The notes under the pieces are model-generated. The model worked only from the letters and a program-made list of their open reading frames with translations. It ran no database searches and was not told where the DNA came from. From Strigamia acuminata (taxonomy: Eukaryota; Arthropoda; Chilopoda; Geophilomorpha; Linotaeniidae): a DNA stretch of 64,000 bases. Below are positions 43,770 to 58,110 of the stretch, in pieces; position 1 is the first letter of the stretch, and each line of letters opens with the position of its first letter. The translations under genes and the position numbers were made by a program. The stretch is from the NCBI GenBank assembly GCA_949358305.1, contig CASHSZ010000144.1, positions 19,679-83,678 of the forward strand, read 5' to 3'.

Positions 43770-46700
43770 CACACGCGCCCACATGCGTGAACAGTGCACT
43801 CGCCCTCCGCGCCCCGTCGGCGTAGGCGCCGGCCGTCCCCCCTTTCTCTCTCTCTCTCTCTCTTCCGCCCGGGAATCGCCCTTCCGCCCGTCACCGAATT
43901 TTGTCAATATCTGATAAATTTCCACAGAATTGCAGCGACATTGTACGGGATATTTCTGCCCGATTTGACGGACTTATGTAAAACATTGTTGAAATTCCGT
44001 GGAAATTTATAAAATATTGACAAAGGTTGGTGACCGACCCACGGCGCGTTGCGGCGCGGTCGGAGCACGCGACCCAATCCCCCCCTCCCCCCGTCCCCAA
44101 AAAACCACGCCCCGAGGAACCCCGAGGTTCGGTTTCCGACCGGGTCGCCTCTTGATCCGACCCGGGGCGCGTCACGGCGCGGTCGAAGGACGGCCCTCGC
44201 CCCCAAAAACCACACTCCGGGTCACGTGGTCTCGCACCCGACTCTCTCAGTTTTCCCGTTACGGGATCATGACGGGCCGTTACGGGATCGTGACGGGACC
44301 GTCGGCGGCCCGTTAACGGCTTGTACGGGCCGTTACGGGATCGTGACGGGACCGTCGGCGGCCCGTTAACGGCCCGTGCGGACCGTTACGGGATCGTGAC
44401 GGGACCGTCGGCGGCCCGTTAACGGCCCGTGCGGGCCCATGCGGGCCGTTGACGGGCCGTTGACGGGCCGTTGACGGGCCGTTAACGGGCCGTTAACGGG
44501 CCGTGACGGTGTAAATCGAAAAAATCAACAACCGACAACACGTACGTGAAAACGCGTACAACATTCATAGACATTAATCTCGAATCCTGTTTTTGGTTTT
44601 ACGCCGTTAACGGGCCGTTAACGGCCCGTTAACGGCCCGTCAACGGCCCGCATGGAGTCGTACGGGCCGTTAACGGGCTGCCGACGGTCCCGTCACGATC
44701 CCGTCACGGCTCGTGCGGGCCGTTAACGGGCCGCCGACAGTCCCGTCACGATCCCGTCACGGCCTGTGCGGGCCGTTAACGGGCCGTTAACGGCGTAAAA
44801 CCAAAAACAGGATTCGAGATTAATGTCTATGAATGTTGTACGCGTTTTCACGTACGTGTTGTCGGTTGTTGATTTTTTCGATTTACGCCGTAACGGCCCG
44901 TTAACGGCCCGTTAACGGCCCGTCAACGGCCCGTCAACGGCCCGCAACGGCCCGCACGGGCCGTTAACGGGCCGTCGACGATCCCGTCACGATCCCGCAA
45001 CGGCCCGCACGGGCCGTTAACGGGCCGCTGACGGTCCCGTCACGATCCCGTCACGGCCTTCGTTCCCGGACTTCGGCTCGCCGACGGCCCGTACGACCTC
45101 ACGCGGGCCGTTAACGGGCCGTTAACGGCCCGTTAACGGCCCGTTAACGGCGTAAAACCAAAAACAGGATTCGAGATTAATGTCTATGAATGTTGTACGC
45201 GTTTTCATGTACGTGTTGTCGGTTGTTGATTTTTTCGATTCACGCCGTAACGGCCCGTTAACGGCCCGTTAACGGCCCGTCAACGGCCCGTCAACGGCCC
45301 GCAACGGCCCGCACGGGCCGTTAACGGGCCGTCGACGATCCCGTCACGATCCCGCAACGGCCCGCACGGGCCGTTAACGGGCCGCTGACGGTCCCGTCAC
45401 GATCCCGCAACGGCCCGCACGGGCCGTTAACGGGCCGTCGACGATCCCGTCACGATCCCGCAACGGCCCGCACGGGCCGTTAACGGGCCGCTGACGGTCC
45501 CGTCACGATCCCGCAACGGCCCGCACGGGCCGTTAACGGGCCGTCGACGGTCCCGTCACGATCCCGCAACGGCCCGCACGGGCCGTTAACGGCCCGTTAA
45601 CGGCCCGTTAACGGCCCGTTAACGGGGCAAAACCGAAAACAGGATTCGAGATTAATGTCTATGAATGTTGTACGCGTTTTCATGTACGTGTTGTCGGTTG
45701 TTGATTTTTTCGATTCACGCCGTAACGGCCCGTTAACGGCCCGTTAACGGCCCGTCAACGGCCCGTCAACGGCCCGCAACGGCCCGCACGGGCCGTTAAC
45801 GGGCCGTCGACGATCCCGTCACGATCCCGCAACGGCCCGCACGGGCCGTTAACGGGCCGCTGACGGTCCCGTCACGATCCCGTCACGGCCTTCGTTCCCG
45901 GACTTCGGCTCGCCGACGGCCCGTACGACCTCACGCGGGCCGTTAACGGGCCGTTAACGGCCCGTTAACGGCCCGTTAACGGCGTAAAACCAAAAACAGG
46001 ATTCGAGATTAATGTCTATGAATGTTGTACGCGTTTTCATGTACGTGTTGTCGGTTGTTGATTTTTTCGATTCACGCCGTAACGGCCCGTTAACGGCCCG
46101 TTAACGGCCCGTCAACGGCCCGTCAACGGCCCGCAACGGCCCGCACGGGCCGTTAACGGGCCGTCGACGATCCCGTCACGATCCCGCAACGGCCCGCACG
46201 GGCCGTTAACGGGCCGCTGACGGTCCCGTCACGATCCCGCAACGGCCCGCACGGGCCGTTAACGGGCCGTCGACGATCCCGTCACGATCCCGCAACGGCC
46301 CGCACGGGCCGTTAACGGGCCGCTGACGGTCCCGTCACGATCCCGCAACGGCCCGCACGGGCCGTTAACGGGCCGTCGACGGTCCCGTCACGATCCCGCA
46401 ACGGCCCGCACGGGCCGTTAACGGCCCGTTAACGGCCCGTTAACGGCCCGTTAACGGGGCAAAACCGAAAACAGGATTCGAGATTAATGTCTATGAATGT
46501 TGTACGCGTTTTCATGTACGTGTTGTCGGTTGTTGATTTTTTCGATTCACGCCGTAACGGCCCGTTAACGGCCCGTTAACGGCCCGTCAACGGCCCGTCA
46601 ACGGCCCGCAACGGCCCGCACGGGCCGTTAACGGGCCGTCGACGATCCCGTCACGATCCCGCAACGGCCCGCACGGGCCGTTAACGGGCCGCTGACGGTC

Positions 46701-48824
46701 CCGTCACGATCCCGTCACGGCCTTCGTTCCCGGACTTCGGCTCGCCGACGGCCCGTACGACCTCACGCGGGCCGTTAACGGGCCGTTAACGGCCCGTTAA
46801 CGGCCCGTTAACGGCGTAAAACCAAAAACAGGATTCGAGATTAATGTCTATGAATGTTGTACGCGTTTTCATGTACGTGTTGTCGGTTGTTGATTTTTTC
46901 GATTCACGCCGTAACGGCCCGTTAACGGCCCGTTAACGGCCCGTCAACGGCCCGTCAACGGCCCGCAACGGCCCGCACGGGCCGTTAACGGGCCGTCGAC
47001 GATCCCGTCACGATCCCGCAACGGCCCGCACGGGCCGTTAACGGGCCGCTGACGGTCCCGTCACGATCCCGCAACGGCCCGCACGGGCCGTTAACGGGCC
47101 GTCGACGATCCCGTCACGATCCCGCAACGGCCCGCACGGGCCGTTAACGGGCCGCTGACGGTCCCGTCACGATCCCGTCACGGCCTTCGTTCCCGGACTT
47201 CGGCTCGCCGACGGCCCGTACGACCTCACGCGGGCCGTTAACGGGCCGTTAACGGCCCGTTAACGGCCCGTTAACGGCGTAAAACCAAAAACAGGATTCG
47301 AGATTAATGTCTATGAATGTTGTACGCGTTTTCATGTACGTGTTGTCGGTTGTTGATTTTTTCGATTCACGCCGTAACGGCCCGTTAACGGCCCGTTAAC
47401 GGCCCGTCAACGGCCCGTCAACGGCCCGCAACGGCCCGCACGGGCCGTTAACGGGCCGTCGACGATCCCGTCACGATCCCGCAACGGCCCGCACGGGCCG
47501 TTAACGGGCCGCTGACGGTCCCGTCACGATCCCGCAACGGCCCGCACGGGCCGTTAACGGGCCGTCGACGATCCCGTCACGATCCCGCAACGGCCCGCAC
47601 GGGCCGTTAACGGGCCGCTGACGGTCCCGTCACGATCCCGCAACGGCCCGCACGGGCCGTTAACGGGCCGTCGACGGTCCCGTCACGATCCCGCAACGGC
47701 CCGCACGGGCCGTTAACGGCCCGTTAACGGCCCGTTAACGGCCCGTTAACGGGGCAAAACCGAAAACAGGATTCGAGATTAATGTCTATGAATGTTGTAC
47801 GCGTTTTCATGTACGTGTTGTCGGTTGTTGATTTTTTCGATTCACGCCGTAACGGCCCGTTAACGGCCCGTTAACGGCCCGTCAACGGCCCGTCAACGGC
47901 CCGCAACGGCCCGCACGGGCCGTTAACGGGCCGTCGACGATCCCGTCACGATCCCGCAACGGCCCGCACGGGCCGTTAACGGGCCGCTGACGGTCCCGTC
48001 ACGATCCCGTCACGGCCTTCGTTCCCGGACTTCGGCTCGCCGACGGCCCGTACGACCTCACGCGGGCCGTTAACGGGCCGTTAACGGGCCGTTAACGGCC
48101 CGTTAACGGCGTAAAACCAAAAACAGGATTCGAGATTAATGTCTATGAATGTTGTACGCGTTTTCACGTACGTGTTGTCGGTTGTTGATTTTTTCGATTT
48201 ACGCCGTAACGGCCCGTTAACGGCCCGTTAACGGCCCGTTAACGGCCCGTCAACGGCCCGTCAACGGCCCGCATGGAGTCGTACGGGCCGTTAACGGGCC
48301 GCCGACGGTCCCGTCACGATCCCGTCACGGCCCGTGCGGGCCGTTAACGGGCCGCCAACGGTCCCGTCACGATCCCGTCACGGCTCGTGCGGGCCGTTAA
48401 CGGGCCGCCGACAGTCCCGTCACGATCCCGTAACGGGCTGAAAACGGGAAAACTGAAAGAGTCGGGTGCGAGACCACGTGACCCGGAGTGTGGTTTTTGG
48501 GGGCGAGGGCCGTCCTCCGACCGCGTCGTGACGCGCCCCGAGTCGGATCAAGAGGCGACCCGGTCGGAAACCGAACCTCGGGGTTCCTCGAGGCGTGGTT
48601 TTTTGGGGACGGGGGGAGGGGGGGGGGGGGGATCGGGTCGCGTGCTCCGACCGCGCCGCAACGCGATGTGGGTCGGTCACCAACTTTTGTCAATTTTTGA
48701 CAAATTTCCACGGAATTTCAGCAACATTTTACGAGACGTTTCTGCCCGACTAGACACGTTTCCGCAGGTTTTAGCAAAACAACGTTAAATTCTGTGGAAA
48801 TTTATCAAATGTTGACAAAATTCT
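43770..48824. repeat. Palindromic element 2: arms and array
   Basis: Left half-hairpin at 43,772, left arm 43,888-44,253, array 44,254-48,438, right arm 48,439-48,824. One inverted spacer (44,513) and nine forward spacers (about 44,797 to 48,112) in the same order as array 1, offset about 6,060-6,082 bp. The first inverted/forward interval is shorter, so copies differ by loss of a few palindromic units. Confidence 0.93.
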
Positions 48825-49394
48825 GTGCAAGTTTTGTCAGATACTTACTTACTTACGATATAAACTCGAACGTCGTCCATCGACACTCTCAACATTCCAC
48901 CGGACATTTTCCGGAAGAGTTTGTCCCGATCGGGACCACGCCTCGACGAAGCCCGGGACCCGGTTTCCGACCGGGTCGTTTTTGGCCCAAGTCACGGCGC
49001 GTCGCGGCGCTTTCGGAGCACGCGACCCGATCCCCCCCTCCCCCCGTTCTCAAAAACCACGCCTCGACGAAGCCCGGGACCCGGTTTCCGACCGGGTCGT
49101 TTTTGGCCCAAGTCACGGCGCGTCGCGGCGCGTTCGGAGCACATGAACCGATCCCCCCTCCCTCCCGTCACAAAAACCACGTTTTAGCGAAACCCTTGAC
49201 CGGTCACAAAACCCACCGAACACCGAAAAGCAACGAACAAAACGCGCTCGGTCGCACGAACTACTCGGCCAAAACAACATCCGCAAATTCCGCATCACAG
49301 TCGCGATCAACGAAACAACGTATAGGCCGCCGTAATGTTAAAAAGCGGGACCCTTTCGCCCCCGACAAAATCCGCACACATACCCCAAGGTTAA
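48825..49394 (+). mobile_element. Right-terminal module ending in TTAA, copy 3
   Basis: Same as 42,766-43,335. TTAA at 49,391-49,394 runs directly into the AAAAAAAACAAAAC start of the duplicated segment, whereas at 29,028 the same TTAA is preceded by CATCGGTTTATAT. Confidence 0.85.
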
Positions 49395-49555
49395 AAAAAA
49401 ACAAAACAAACAAGAGAAAAAAATAAAATAAAATAAAATAAAATAAAATAAAATAAAAGGAGTCGGCGTCAAAGGAAACCGTGGTAGCGGCGCCAACGGG
49501 ACGAATCCGATCTATCAATAAGACGGGCGACCCGGCGCTGGCCGAGGAGGCGCGC

Positions 49556-49595
<40 letters not shown>

Positions 49596-50237
49596 GCTTG
49601 TCTGTCTCGTTTCGAAGTTGACGGATATGTTGGTCGATTTCTTTTGTTTTATCATCTATTTTGTTGTTCATTCCCTCTCTTACACGGTCGCGCCGAAACG
49701 TAACGACACCACCGCCCCTCGTTACGTCGTTCCCGGCAGCCGTCGCTCGCCCGACGCGCCCTCGCGCGCTCCCGTGTCCCCCGCACGCGCCTAAACGCGG
49801 TCACGTCGCAGAAGCGCGCCGATCCAGTGCCCTGATCAAAGACGTTTTGTTTCGATTTTATCGTCGCTGCGTGAGGAGAAGACAAAGACGACGACGACGA
49901 CGACGACGAAGTTCGGAAAGAGAGTCGAGAGGCTGACGAGGAAGATGCGGGAGAAGACAAAAGTGGTCGCGTTGAAGTTGAACTTGACGAGGAAGAGGCT
50001 CGGGGGCCCGGGGACCGACCTGTACGAGTTGGGAGCGGATGAGTTGGAGACGGTGGACGACAAGGACGAGTCGTTTGTTTGTAATAATAACGATGTAATG
50101 ATGTAATAATAATAATAATAACAACAAAAACAACAACAACAACAATTACAATGGTTAATGTGGATTTATTTATTTTTTTTTTATTTTATTTATTTTTTTT
50201 TTTTATATATTTGAGACAATACAATAAAAGAAAAAGA
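49395..50237. other. Second copy of 29,032-29,874
   Basis: (TGTC)n, CGA-rich strip and (AAT)n as in the first copy, including the weak small frame at 49,945-50,106. A single C-to-T change at 49,801 (AAACGCGGTC). Confidence 0.7.
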
Positions 50238-50737
50238 TCAAATTAACGAAATCCTGTGCGCCTCCGTCCAATGGCCAATCAGGTTGTCTGGAGAGGGTGT
50301 CTCCGCACAAAACGGACAGCGTCTGCCGCGTTGGTGCACCTGCCCCAATATCTAAAAGAGGGGGGGGAAGGGAGGAAGAAACGAATTAGTTGGTTGGTTA
50401 ACTAGACGAAGGAGTTAAATGCTCACCAACGCTAGATGAGCGGGCTCGCGCGAATACATTCGTAGCAATCCCCGGATGGCCTCGTCCGCACCTTCACGGA
50501 TGTCGTGTCGCTGTCGCCAGTGGCGGAAGATGTCCATGTAAAAGTAGCCGTCCGGGTCTGAAATAAATAAGAAAAATAAAAATAAAATAAAATAAAAGAA
50601 AATGAAAAAATAAAAAGAAAATGGACGACTAATAAGTAGATAAATAGATGTTTCTCACCGTTTGGGTGCTCGCCGCACAAAACGCAGTAATACGACCTAC
50701 CGCCCTCTTCTCTGTGTGGTGCTGGTGCTCCGTTCAT
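50238..50737 (-). CDS. Two-finger mini-protein H, second copy
   Basis: Exons 50,737-50,659; 50,557-50,427; 50,351-50,238. Same protein as 29,875-30,376; the intervening intron differs by two G residues. Coding sequence appears unchanged. Confidence 0.68.
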
Positions 50738-50831
50738 CTTTCTTTCTTCCGTGTGGGAGACGAATAAAGAATTAATTAATTAATTGAAAATAAATTGGAA
50801 AGGGAGATCACACAAAGCATCAAACTTACTC

Positions 50832-50890
<59 letters not shown>

Positions 50891-51143
50891 AACGAAGACG
50901 ATGTGGCGACGGGGACCGGGCGGATGATGAAACGCGCACTTGATCCACGTTGTCGTGACACTTGATGTCGAGACCGCAAACCATTTCGTCTGGACTACGG
51001 AGCGCCCGGAGATGCGCTGTACCGCGCTCGGTACAACGAGGAATTGTACGCGGGCGCGTGTGTGCAAAACATGCGGTCGATTAGCGACGTTCCCTCCGAT
51101 ATGCACTCGCCGAGTGAACGGGGTCGGCATCCCACGCCGAGAG

Positions 51144-51612
51144 AACCGTGCCGGAGAAAGAAAGTTGGAGTCGAAGCCAGCAAACGAGACTACCGGGAAA
51201 CATCACGACCATCGTTGCGAACAACGTTGGCACGACAAAGACTTTAAAAAGACAGGCACGCTCGGGCACCCGGTGGAAGGCGAATCCTCTCGATGGCGCG
51301 TCCCATGCCGAGGGAACCGTGCCGGAGAAAGAAAGTTGGAGTCGAAGCCAGGCGGCCGAATTCCGCCACCCGGAAGTGCGTTCGTGTCCAGTTGATCGGG
51401 GACGGAAAGAAGATCGTGGCTTGCGCGCCCAGAGACGGATGTTTGTTTGAATTTTAACGAGATGGAAAACGACGGAGTTTTGGTTGCCGGATTCGGTCGT
51501 AGCGGGGCACGCCGTTGGTGATGTTCCCGGCGCGCGATTCAAAGTGGTCAAAGTCGCTAATGTTTCGTTGTTGGCTTTGTACGGGGAGAAAAAGGAAAGA
51601 CCGAGGTCTTAA
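51144..51612 (+). pseudogene. RPS23: RPS23 (uS12) processed pseudogene, second copy
   Basis: Duplicate of 30,783-31,251 with the same frameshifts, so the breaks predate the duplication. The minus-strand fragments recur at 51,882-51,994 and 52,258-52,412. Confidence 0.88.
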
Positions 51613-52608
51613 AATGTGTTTGTTTTTTTTTTTTGTTTGTTTGCTTGTTTAGTGGCAAATTTGAATTCGATCGAGTTTCAAAAATAAATCGATCGAAACG
51701 TTAAAAACGAGACTTTAACGTAGAATTTCTCATTCGTTTTAATGGCGGCAACGACTTTTTGATCGGACGACACTATCGTTTATTACAAACAAACAACGGG
51801 GTGGCGAGTAAACCGAGTGACTTCGGGCGCCGCGTTAGCATCCAAGAAACAATTAGCTCACCCGCGTGTTCGTCATCTTTGCTCGCCGCCGAGAGGATTT
51901 GCCTTCCATCGGGTGCCCGAGCGTGTCTGTCTTTTTCGAAGTCTTCGTCGCGCCAAACGTTGTTCGCGACGATGATCACGATGTTTCCTCGCAGTTCGCC
52001 GACCTCGCGGTTTACCCGCTTCGCTCGTTGGATACGGAAGGTCGATCGGTTTATTTTTGAATTTTGGTCGCCGAGTTCGAATTTGCCGCCGAATTTGTTC
52101 GCGCGGTCTCTCGCCGTAATATGTTTTGTTTCTTTTTTTTTTTCTTTCTTGATTTTCTGTTTAATTTTTATTTATTTATTTATTTATTTATTTTTTTATT
52201 TATTAATTAATTAATTTATTTTTTTTTTTTACGAACCAAAAAAAAAAAAAACACATTTTAAGACCTCGGTCTTTCCTTTTTCTCCCCGTACAAAGCCAAC
52301 AACGAAACATTTGCGACTTTGGCCACTTTGAATCGCGCGCCGGGAACATCACCAATGGCGTGCCCCGCTACAACCGAATCCGGCAACCAAAACTCCGTCG
52401 TCCGCCTCGTTAAATAACAACTACGATTAATGTGGATTTTTTTTTATTTTTATTTTTATTTTTATTCTTATTTTTTTTATTTTTAATTAATTAAAACAAA
52501 TAAAAAGAAATGAAGAAGAAGTCATACAATACAAAAAAAAACAAAAAAACAAAAAAACAAAAAAAGGTCAAATAAAATCGAATGCACGGTCCACCGATGC
52601 TGTCTCCG

Positions 52609-53126
52609 TCATCCCTGGTGGGCGGTCGGTGCTTGAAATCTATGCGCTTCCACCCAATGGGTAGAGAGATCCTCGAAAAAGGGTGTTTCCGCGCAAAACG
52701 GACAGCGTCCGTCGTTGTGTCGGTACACCCGTCTCAGTGCCTTGAAAAAAAAATAAAAAATAAAAAAAAATAAATTAGTTGACTAGTTAACTCGGCGAAG
52801 AAACTAAAAGCTCACCAATGCCAAACGAACGGGGTCGCGCGAATGGATTCGTAGCAGCCCTCGGGTGGAATCGTCCGCATCTCCGCCGATGTTATGGTAC
52901 CGTCGCCAGTGACGAAAGGCATCTTTACAGAAAACACCGTTCGGTTCTGAAACGAGAAAAAATTAAAATCAAATAAAATATACATAATTAAAAAATAAAT
53001 AAATAAATAAATTGAACAACTGATAAGTAAATAAATGGATGTTTGTTTCTTACTGTCGGGGTATTTACCGCAGCACAAAGCGCAGTAATGTGACTTGTCG
53101 CCCTCTGCATGCTGCGCTCCTTCCAT
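52609..53126 (-). CDS. Two-finger mini-protein I, second copy
   Basis: Exons 53,126-53,054; 52,946-52,816; 52,740-52,609. Identical in structure to 32,249-32,766. Confidence 0.68.
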
Positions 53127-53431
53127 CTTTCTTCTGTGTGGGAGACGAGTAGAGAATTGAAAATAAATTGGAGAGAGAAACCACACAAAACACCAAACTT
53201 ACCAACGGAGACGAAGTGCCGATGAAAACCGGGAGGAAAATGAAACACTCGCGCGATATACGCTGTCGGACCAACGTGCGCGTTTGTCGTGACATCTGGT
53301 GTCGAGCTCGCAAACCATTTCGTGGCCGCGCGAGTCGAGGCCGTCGACTTCGAGTGGTAGCCGAGACCGTAAATGAATTCGCTTTTACCGCGACGAATCT
53401 CGCGCGACCGCGACTCCGCAAAAATACCGTA

Positions 53432-54284
53432 TATGGCCCGTAACGGCCCGCCGACGGTCCCGTAACGGTCCCGTCACGACCCCGTCAACGGCTTGTACGG
53501 GCCGTGATGGGGTCGTGACGGGACCGTCGGCGGCCCGTTAACGGACCGTGCGGGCCGTTACGGGATCGTGACGGTCCCGTCACGATCCCGTCAACGGCTT
53601 GTATGGGCCGTTACGAGATCGTGACGGTCCCGTTGGCGGCTCGTTAACGGCCCGTACAAGCCGTTGACGGGATCGTGACGGTCCCGTCACGATCCCGTAA
53701 CGGCTCGCACGGGCCGTTAACGGGCCGCCGACGGTCCCGTGACGGTCCCGTAACGGCCTTCGTTCCCGGACTTCGGCTCGCCGACGGCCCGTACGACCTC
53801 ATGCGGGCCGTTAACGGCCCGTTAACGGGCCGCCGACGGTCCCGTCACGATCCCGTAACGGCCCGTCATGATCCCGTAACGGGCTGAAAACGGGAAAACT
53901 GAGGGAGTCGGGTGCGAGACCACGTGACCCGGAGTGTGGTTTTTGGGGGCGAGGGCCGTCCTCCGACCGCGCCGTGACGCGCCCCGAGTCGGATCAAGAG
54001 TCACGGCGCGTCGCGGCGCTTTCGGAGCACGCGACCCGATCCCCCCCCTCCCTCCCGTCACAAAAACCACGTTTTAGCGAAACCCTTGACCGGTCACAAA
54101 ACCCACCGAACACCGAAAAGCAACGAACAAAACGCGCTCGGTCGCACGAACTACTCGGCCAAAACAACATCCGCAAATTCCGCATCGCAGTCGCGATCAA
54201 CGAAACAACGTATAGGCCGCCGTAATGTTAAAAAGCGGGACCCTTTCGCCCCCGACAAAATCCGCACACATACCCCAAGGTTAA
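53432..54284 (+). repeat. Mini-array and TTAA terminus, second copy
   Basis: Duplicate of 33,072-33,924; TTAA at 54,281-54,284 followed by the transposase remnant (54,285-54,520), with ATG at 54,330. Confidence 0.85.
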
Positions 54285-54559
54285 ACGAGCGTTTCATTCG
54301 CCCATTTATCCGTCGGTCTCTTCTAGGCCATGGCGGACGGTTTTCCCAAAACTGACGCGGACGCGCGTGTGTGGGTCGCCACGACAACATCGCCCTCTTC
54401 CTTCTCGCTTCGACGGACGACTGTGTGTGTTCGCTCAATCCGCGACGTCTTCACGACCGAACACGTGTCAATTTTGGACAGCCGACTGGCCGATTAATTC
54501 TGTTTCGTTTTATTTTATTATATTTTATTGTATTTTATTTCATTTTTCCATTTTTATTA

Positions 54560-54609
<50 letters not shown>

Positions 54610-54765
54610 TAACAACAACAAAAACAAAGGCGATGACGACGTATTGTCGGTGCCAACGAGGAAAAAAAAAAAAAAAAACAAAAAAAAAAAAGAAGAAGAA
54701 TTGAAAACAAATGAAACAGGGATAAATAAAAACGAACGAATTAACTAATTAATTAATCGATCAAT

Positions 54766-55856
54766 TTATTGGTCCACCGGTCGATCGGTCGCGTCGGGGC
54801 GCGTTGGAGCGATGGCCCGGTGCTCGCGGTACCCACTCGTCGTGGCCGTGGCCGCGTCCATCGCCTCGTCCGACTCGGATCGCTCTCGGGTTTCGGTCGG
54901 TCCTTCGGCAACGACAATGGTGGCTGGCGGTTGGTCGTCGGGCTCTCGGGTCGGCGAGTGACTCAACTGGGGACAAGTAAAGTAAAGTAAAGTAAAGTAA
55001 AGTAAAGTAAAATAAAACAAAGTAAATGGAAAATAAATTGGCCGGGGTGGGACGGTGTCTAATCGAAATCGAGTTTGACCCCGTGCGCCGTGAAATGGGA
55101 AGGGGGGAAAGAGAGAGAGACAGAGACAGACAGACACTCACGTGTTCTTGTCTCGGGCGCTTCTCGAGATCCAACGCCTTTTTTTTTAAGTCCTCCACCT
55201 CCACGTCATGAGCCGACTCCGACTCCGGCTCCGACTCGAGTGGTCGTCGTTGTTGTTGCTGCCACTGCTGCCACTGCTGCTCTCGCTCCCGCTCCCACTG
55301 CTGCTCCGACTGCTCCAGCTCCAATCGCTCCCGCTCCAATCCCTCCCACTCTCGCTGCTCCCGCTCTCGTTGCTCCCGCTCCTGTCGACGCCACGCCCGC
55401 CGATAGACCGCGCTTTCTCGGTCCAACTGTTCGAGACGCAAATGGATTTGGCGCTGGTGGGACACCTCTTGTAGTCTCAACCGCTCATCAAGTTCTCTCT
55501 TCTTCGCCTCCAACCGTCTTCGCATCTCTCGCTTGAACCTCTCCAACTCGTCGTCCGTGGTTCGACGCAGTTGTCGTTGCTCCTCTCCCAGCTGGTTTCC
55601 CAGCGCCCACAGGAGCCGCGCGGTCGACGGCGGCTCTTCCTCCCCCTCCTCTCCTTCCTTCTTTTCGAACGGCAGCTCGAATTCGACCGCCCCAGTCTAG
55701 AGAGAACGAAGGAACGAACGAATGAACAAAAATATTGCGCCGGGTAACGCGGGGCAACGCGAAAATTTTTACTCACTTCGACCTCGAGTTTGACTCCTCG
55801 TTTAACGTCGCGCAACATGGCGGCGTCGATCTCGGTTAGGTCTTCGTCGTCGTTGT

Positions 55857-55895
<39 letters not shown>

Positions 55896-56063
55896 CAACG
55901 ACAGCGCCATTGCCGTCTTCTTCGTCGTCGTCGGTGATGTCAACCTGAAAGCAAAATTTTAAGCGGGGCGACGTGACACGTCGAAGAAAATAAACGCGCT
56001 CACCGTGACGACGGGAATGGGCGGCCATCTCGGATCCTCGTTTCGTTCGCGGTTCGGTTCCAT
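54766..56063 (-). CDS. Coiled-coil protein, poly-Ala allele, four exons, 327 aa
   Basis: Exons 56,063-56,004 (60 nt), 55,944-55,777 (168 nt), 55,696-55,142, 54,966-54,766. Same as 34,405-35,732 except exon 1 lacks the 5-nt insertion and the exon 2 repeat is read as Ala (ITDDDEEDGNGAVVAAT then poly-Ala, then DNDDEDLTEIDAAM). This version matches the Asp-rich exon 2 of the 14.6 kb paralogue and is probably ancestral. Confidence 0.7.
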
Positions 56064-56284
56064 CTGAAAAACGGAACGAAAAGTTGACGCCGACTGACGA
56101 GAACGAAATGGTTGTCGCGGTAATAGCGTTGGAGAAACTTACCACGTTGTGTATGTATGTATGTATGTATGTATGTATGTATGTATGTATGTATGTATGA
56201 ATGGATAAATGTCTGTCGGTCGTCGAACGAAGTTGGTCGCAAAACGCAGACGTCGCGTGGTCGGGAAAAGTGCACTCACTCACA

Positions 56285-56399
<115 letters not shown>

Positions 56400-56576
56400 G
56401 CGAGATGTGACGCTAGAGCATGTCGGTCGACCGGTGACGCGAAAAAGATTAATGAATAAACGACACTAATAATGGCAATAACTGACAACTAATAATTAAT
56501 AATCAATAATTAATTAATAATCGACGATTAATAATCAATAACCGATAATGATTAGTAATAACGACAAACGTCGTCA

Positions 56577-56830
56577 TCGAAAATAGCGACGCTTTGTCTC
56601 CGGGCCCGGGTGGCCGAGCGGGCAGAGTTACCTGCCGTACGGAGTTGTGGATCGAGGGTTCGAATCCCGCTCCCGCGAGTTTTCGTTTCTGGCAAAGCTG
56701 TATTGTCAAACACGCATTCCATTGACATTGCCATACATCCCTTCTTCGTTTCAGATAGTGATGGTGAACACTCTCCCGCGAGGTTGCGGGAGGGTGGGGG
56801 GGAGTCGAAAGATTCGGCTCTCCTTTTATT
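56577..56830 (+). mobile_element. tRNA-derived SINE, subfamily 2, duplicate
   Basis: Duplicate of 36,190-36,470, lacking about 20 bp (GTGCCGTTTCAGTTTGGTC region) near 56,738. Confidence 0.8.
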
Positions 56831-57076
56831 TCTTCGTTTTATTTTTTTATTTTCATTTACCGTTCTCATCTTTATTTTCATTCTCGTTTTTTATTTTCGT
56901 TTACATGTTTCTATTTTTATTTCCACGGTGTGTCGGGAGGGCGCGCGAAAACCTACTCGCCCAATCTCCGTGGTCGCATTTTCCAAATTTTGTCACTGGA
57001 TTTCGCGCTTGCGGTGGGGATGGGCGCGCGCAGGCTCCGTCGTCGTGCCAGAAACTCCACTGTGTGATGTAGTCGC

Positions 57077-57107
<31 letters not shown>

Positions 57108-57282
57108 ACCTAAACCACCACCACCACCACCACCACCACCATCGTCGTCTCTTCTCTCCTTTTCTTTTAATTTTTGTTAATTTTTGTTAATTTTTGTTAA
57201 TTTTGTAATTTTGTAATTTTGTAATTTTGTAATTTTGTAATTTTTGAAATTTTTATTTTTAACTTTTGAATGTACAAATGTA

Positions 57283-57321
<39 letters not shown>

Positions 57322-57398
57322 ATACAATAATCAGACTTTATTCTTCAGTCTTAAAAATATAAAAAAAATAAAAAAAAAAAATATTGTAAACCACTCGT

Positions 57399-57800
57399 TT
57401 ACGGTCCACGGGGAAATAAATAAATAAATAAATACATAAATGAATGAATGAATGAATGAATAATTAGAATCGAAGAGTGGCTGTCGTCGTCGTCGTCGCC
57501 GCCGTCGCCGCCGGTCCTCTCCTCGCCACCTTTACCACCGGTCGCCCCTTTGTCGTCGCCTTCGTCGTCCACCGGCTCCGTATCATCGGCCATCGCTCCC
57601 ATCCACTTCTTCTCCACCCTCTCCAACATGTTCTCGAATCGTTCCTCCGTTCTCGCCAGCATCGCTTCCAATTTTGCCTCCGTCCTCGCCATCATCTTCT
57701 CGACCATCGCCTCCAGCGCCGTCTCCTCGCTCTTCTTTTCACTCGGTGTCGGTGGCGGCGGCGGCGGCGGTGGTCGCGCAGACGCACCCCCTCGACGCAA
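57399..57800 (-). CDS. Small coiled-coil gene, exon 2 only, open copy
   Basis: Continues past the frameshift point of the 37.2 kb copy: ARTEERFENMLERVEKKWMG, an acidic/Gly-rich tail, then reads into a TTCATTCATT repeat (stop lost relative to the gene at 18,516). Exon 1 is missing, so expression is doubtful. Confidence 0.45.
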   Translation of the reverse strand: MRRGGASARPPPPPPPPTPSEKKSEETALEAMVEKMMARTEAKLEAMLARTEERFENMLERVEKKWMGAMADDTEPVDDEGDDKGATGGKGGEERTGGDGGDDDDDSHSSILIIHSFIHSFMYLFIYLFPRGP

Positions 57801-57822
57801 CTAGCGAAAAAAAAAAAAAAAA

Positions 57823-57984
<162 letters not shown>

Positions 57985-58035
57985 TGAGAGAGAGAGTGCA
58001 CTGTTCACGCGCCCACATGCGTGAACAGTGCACTC

Positions 58036-58070
58036 GCCCTCCGCGCCCCGTCGGCGTAGGCGCCGGCCGT

Positions 58071-58110
<40 letters not shown>
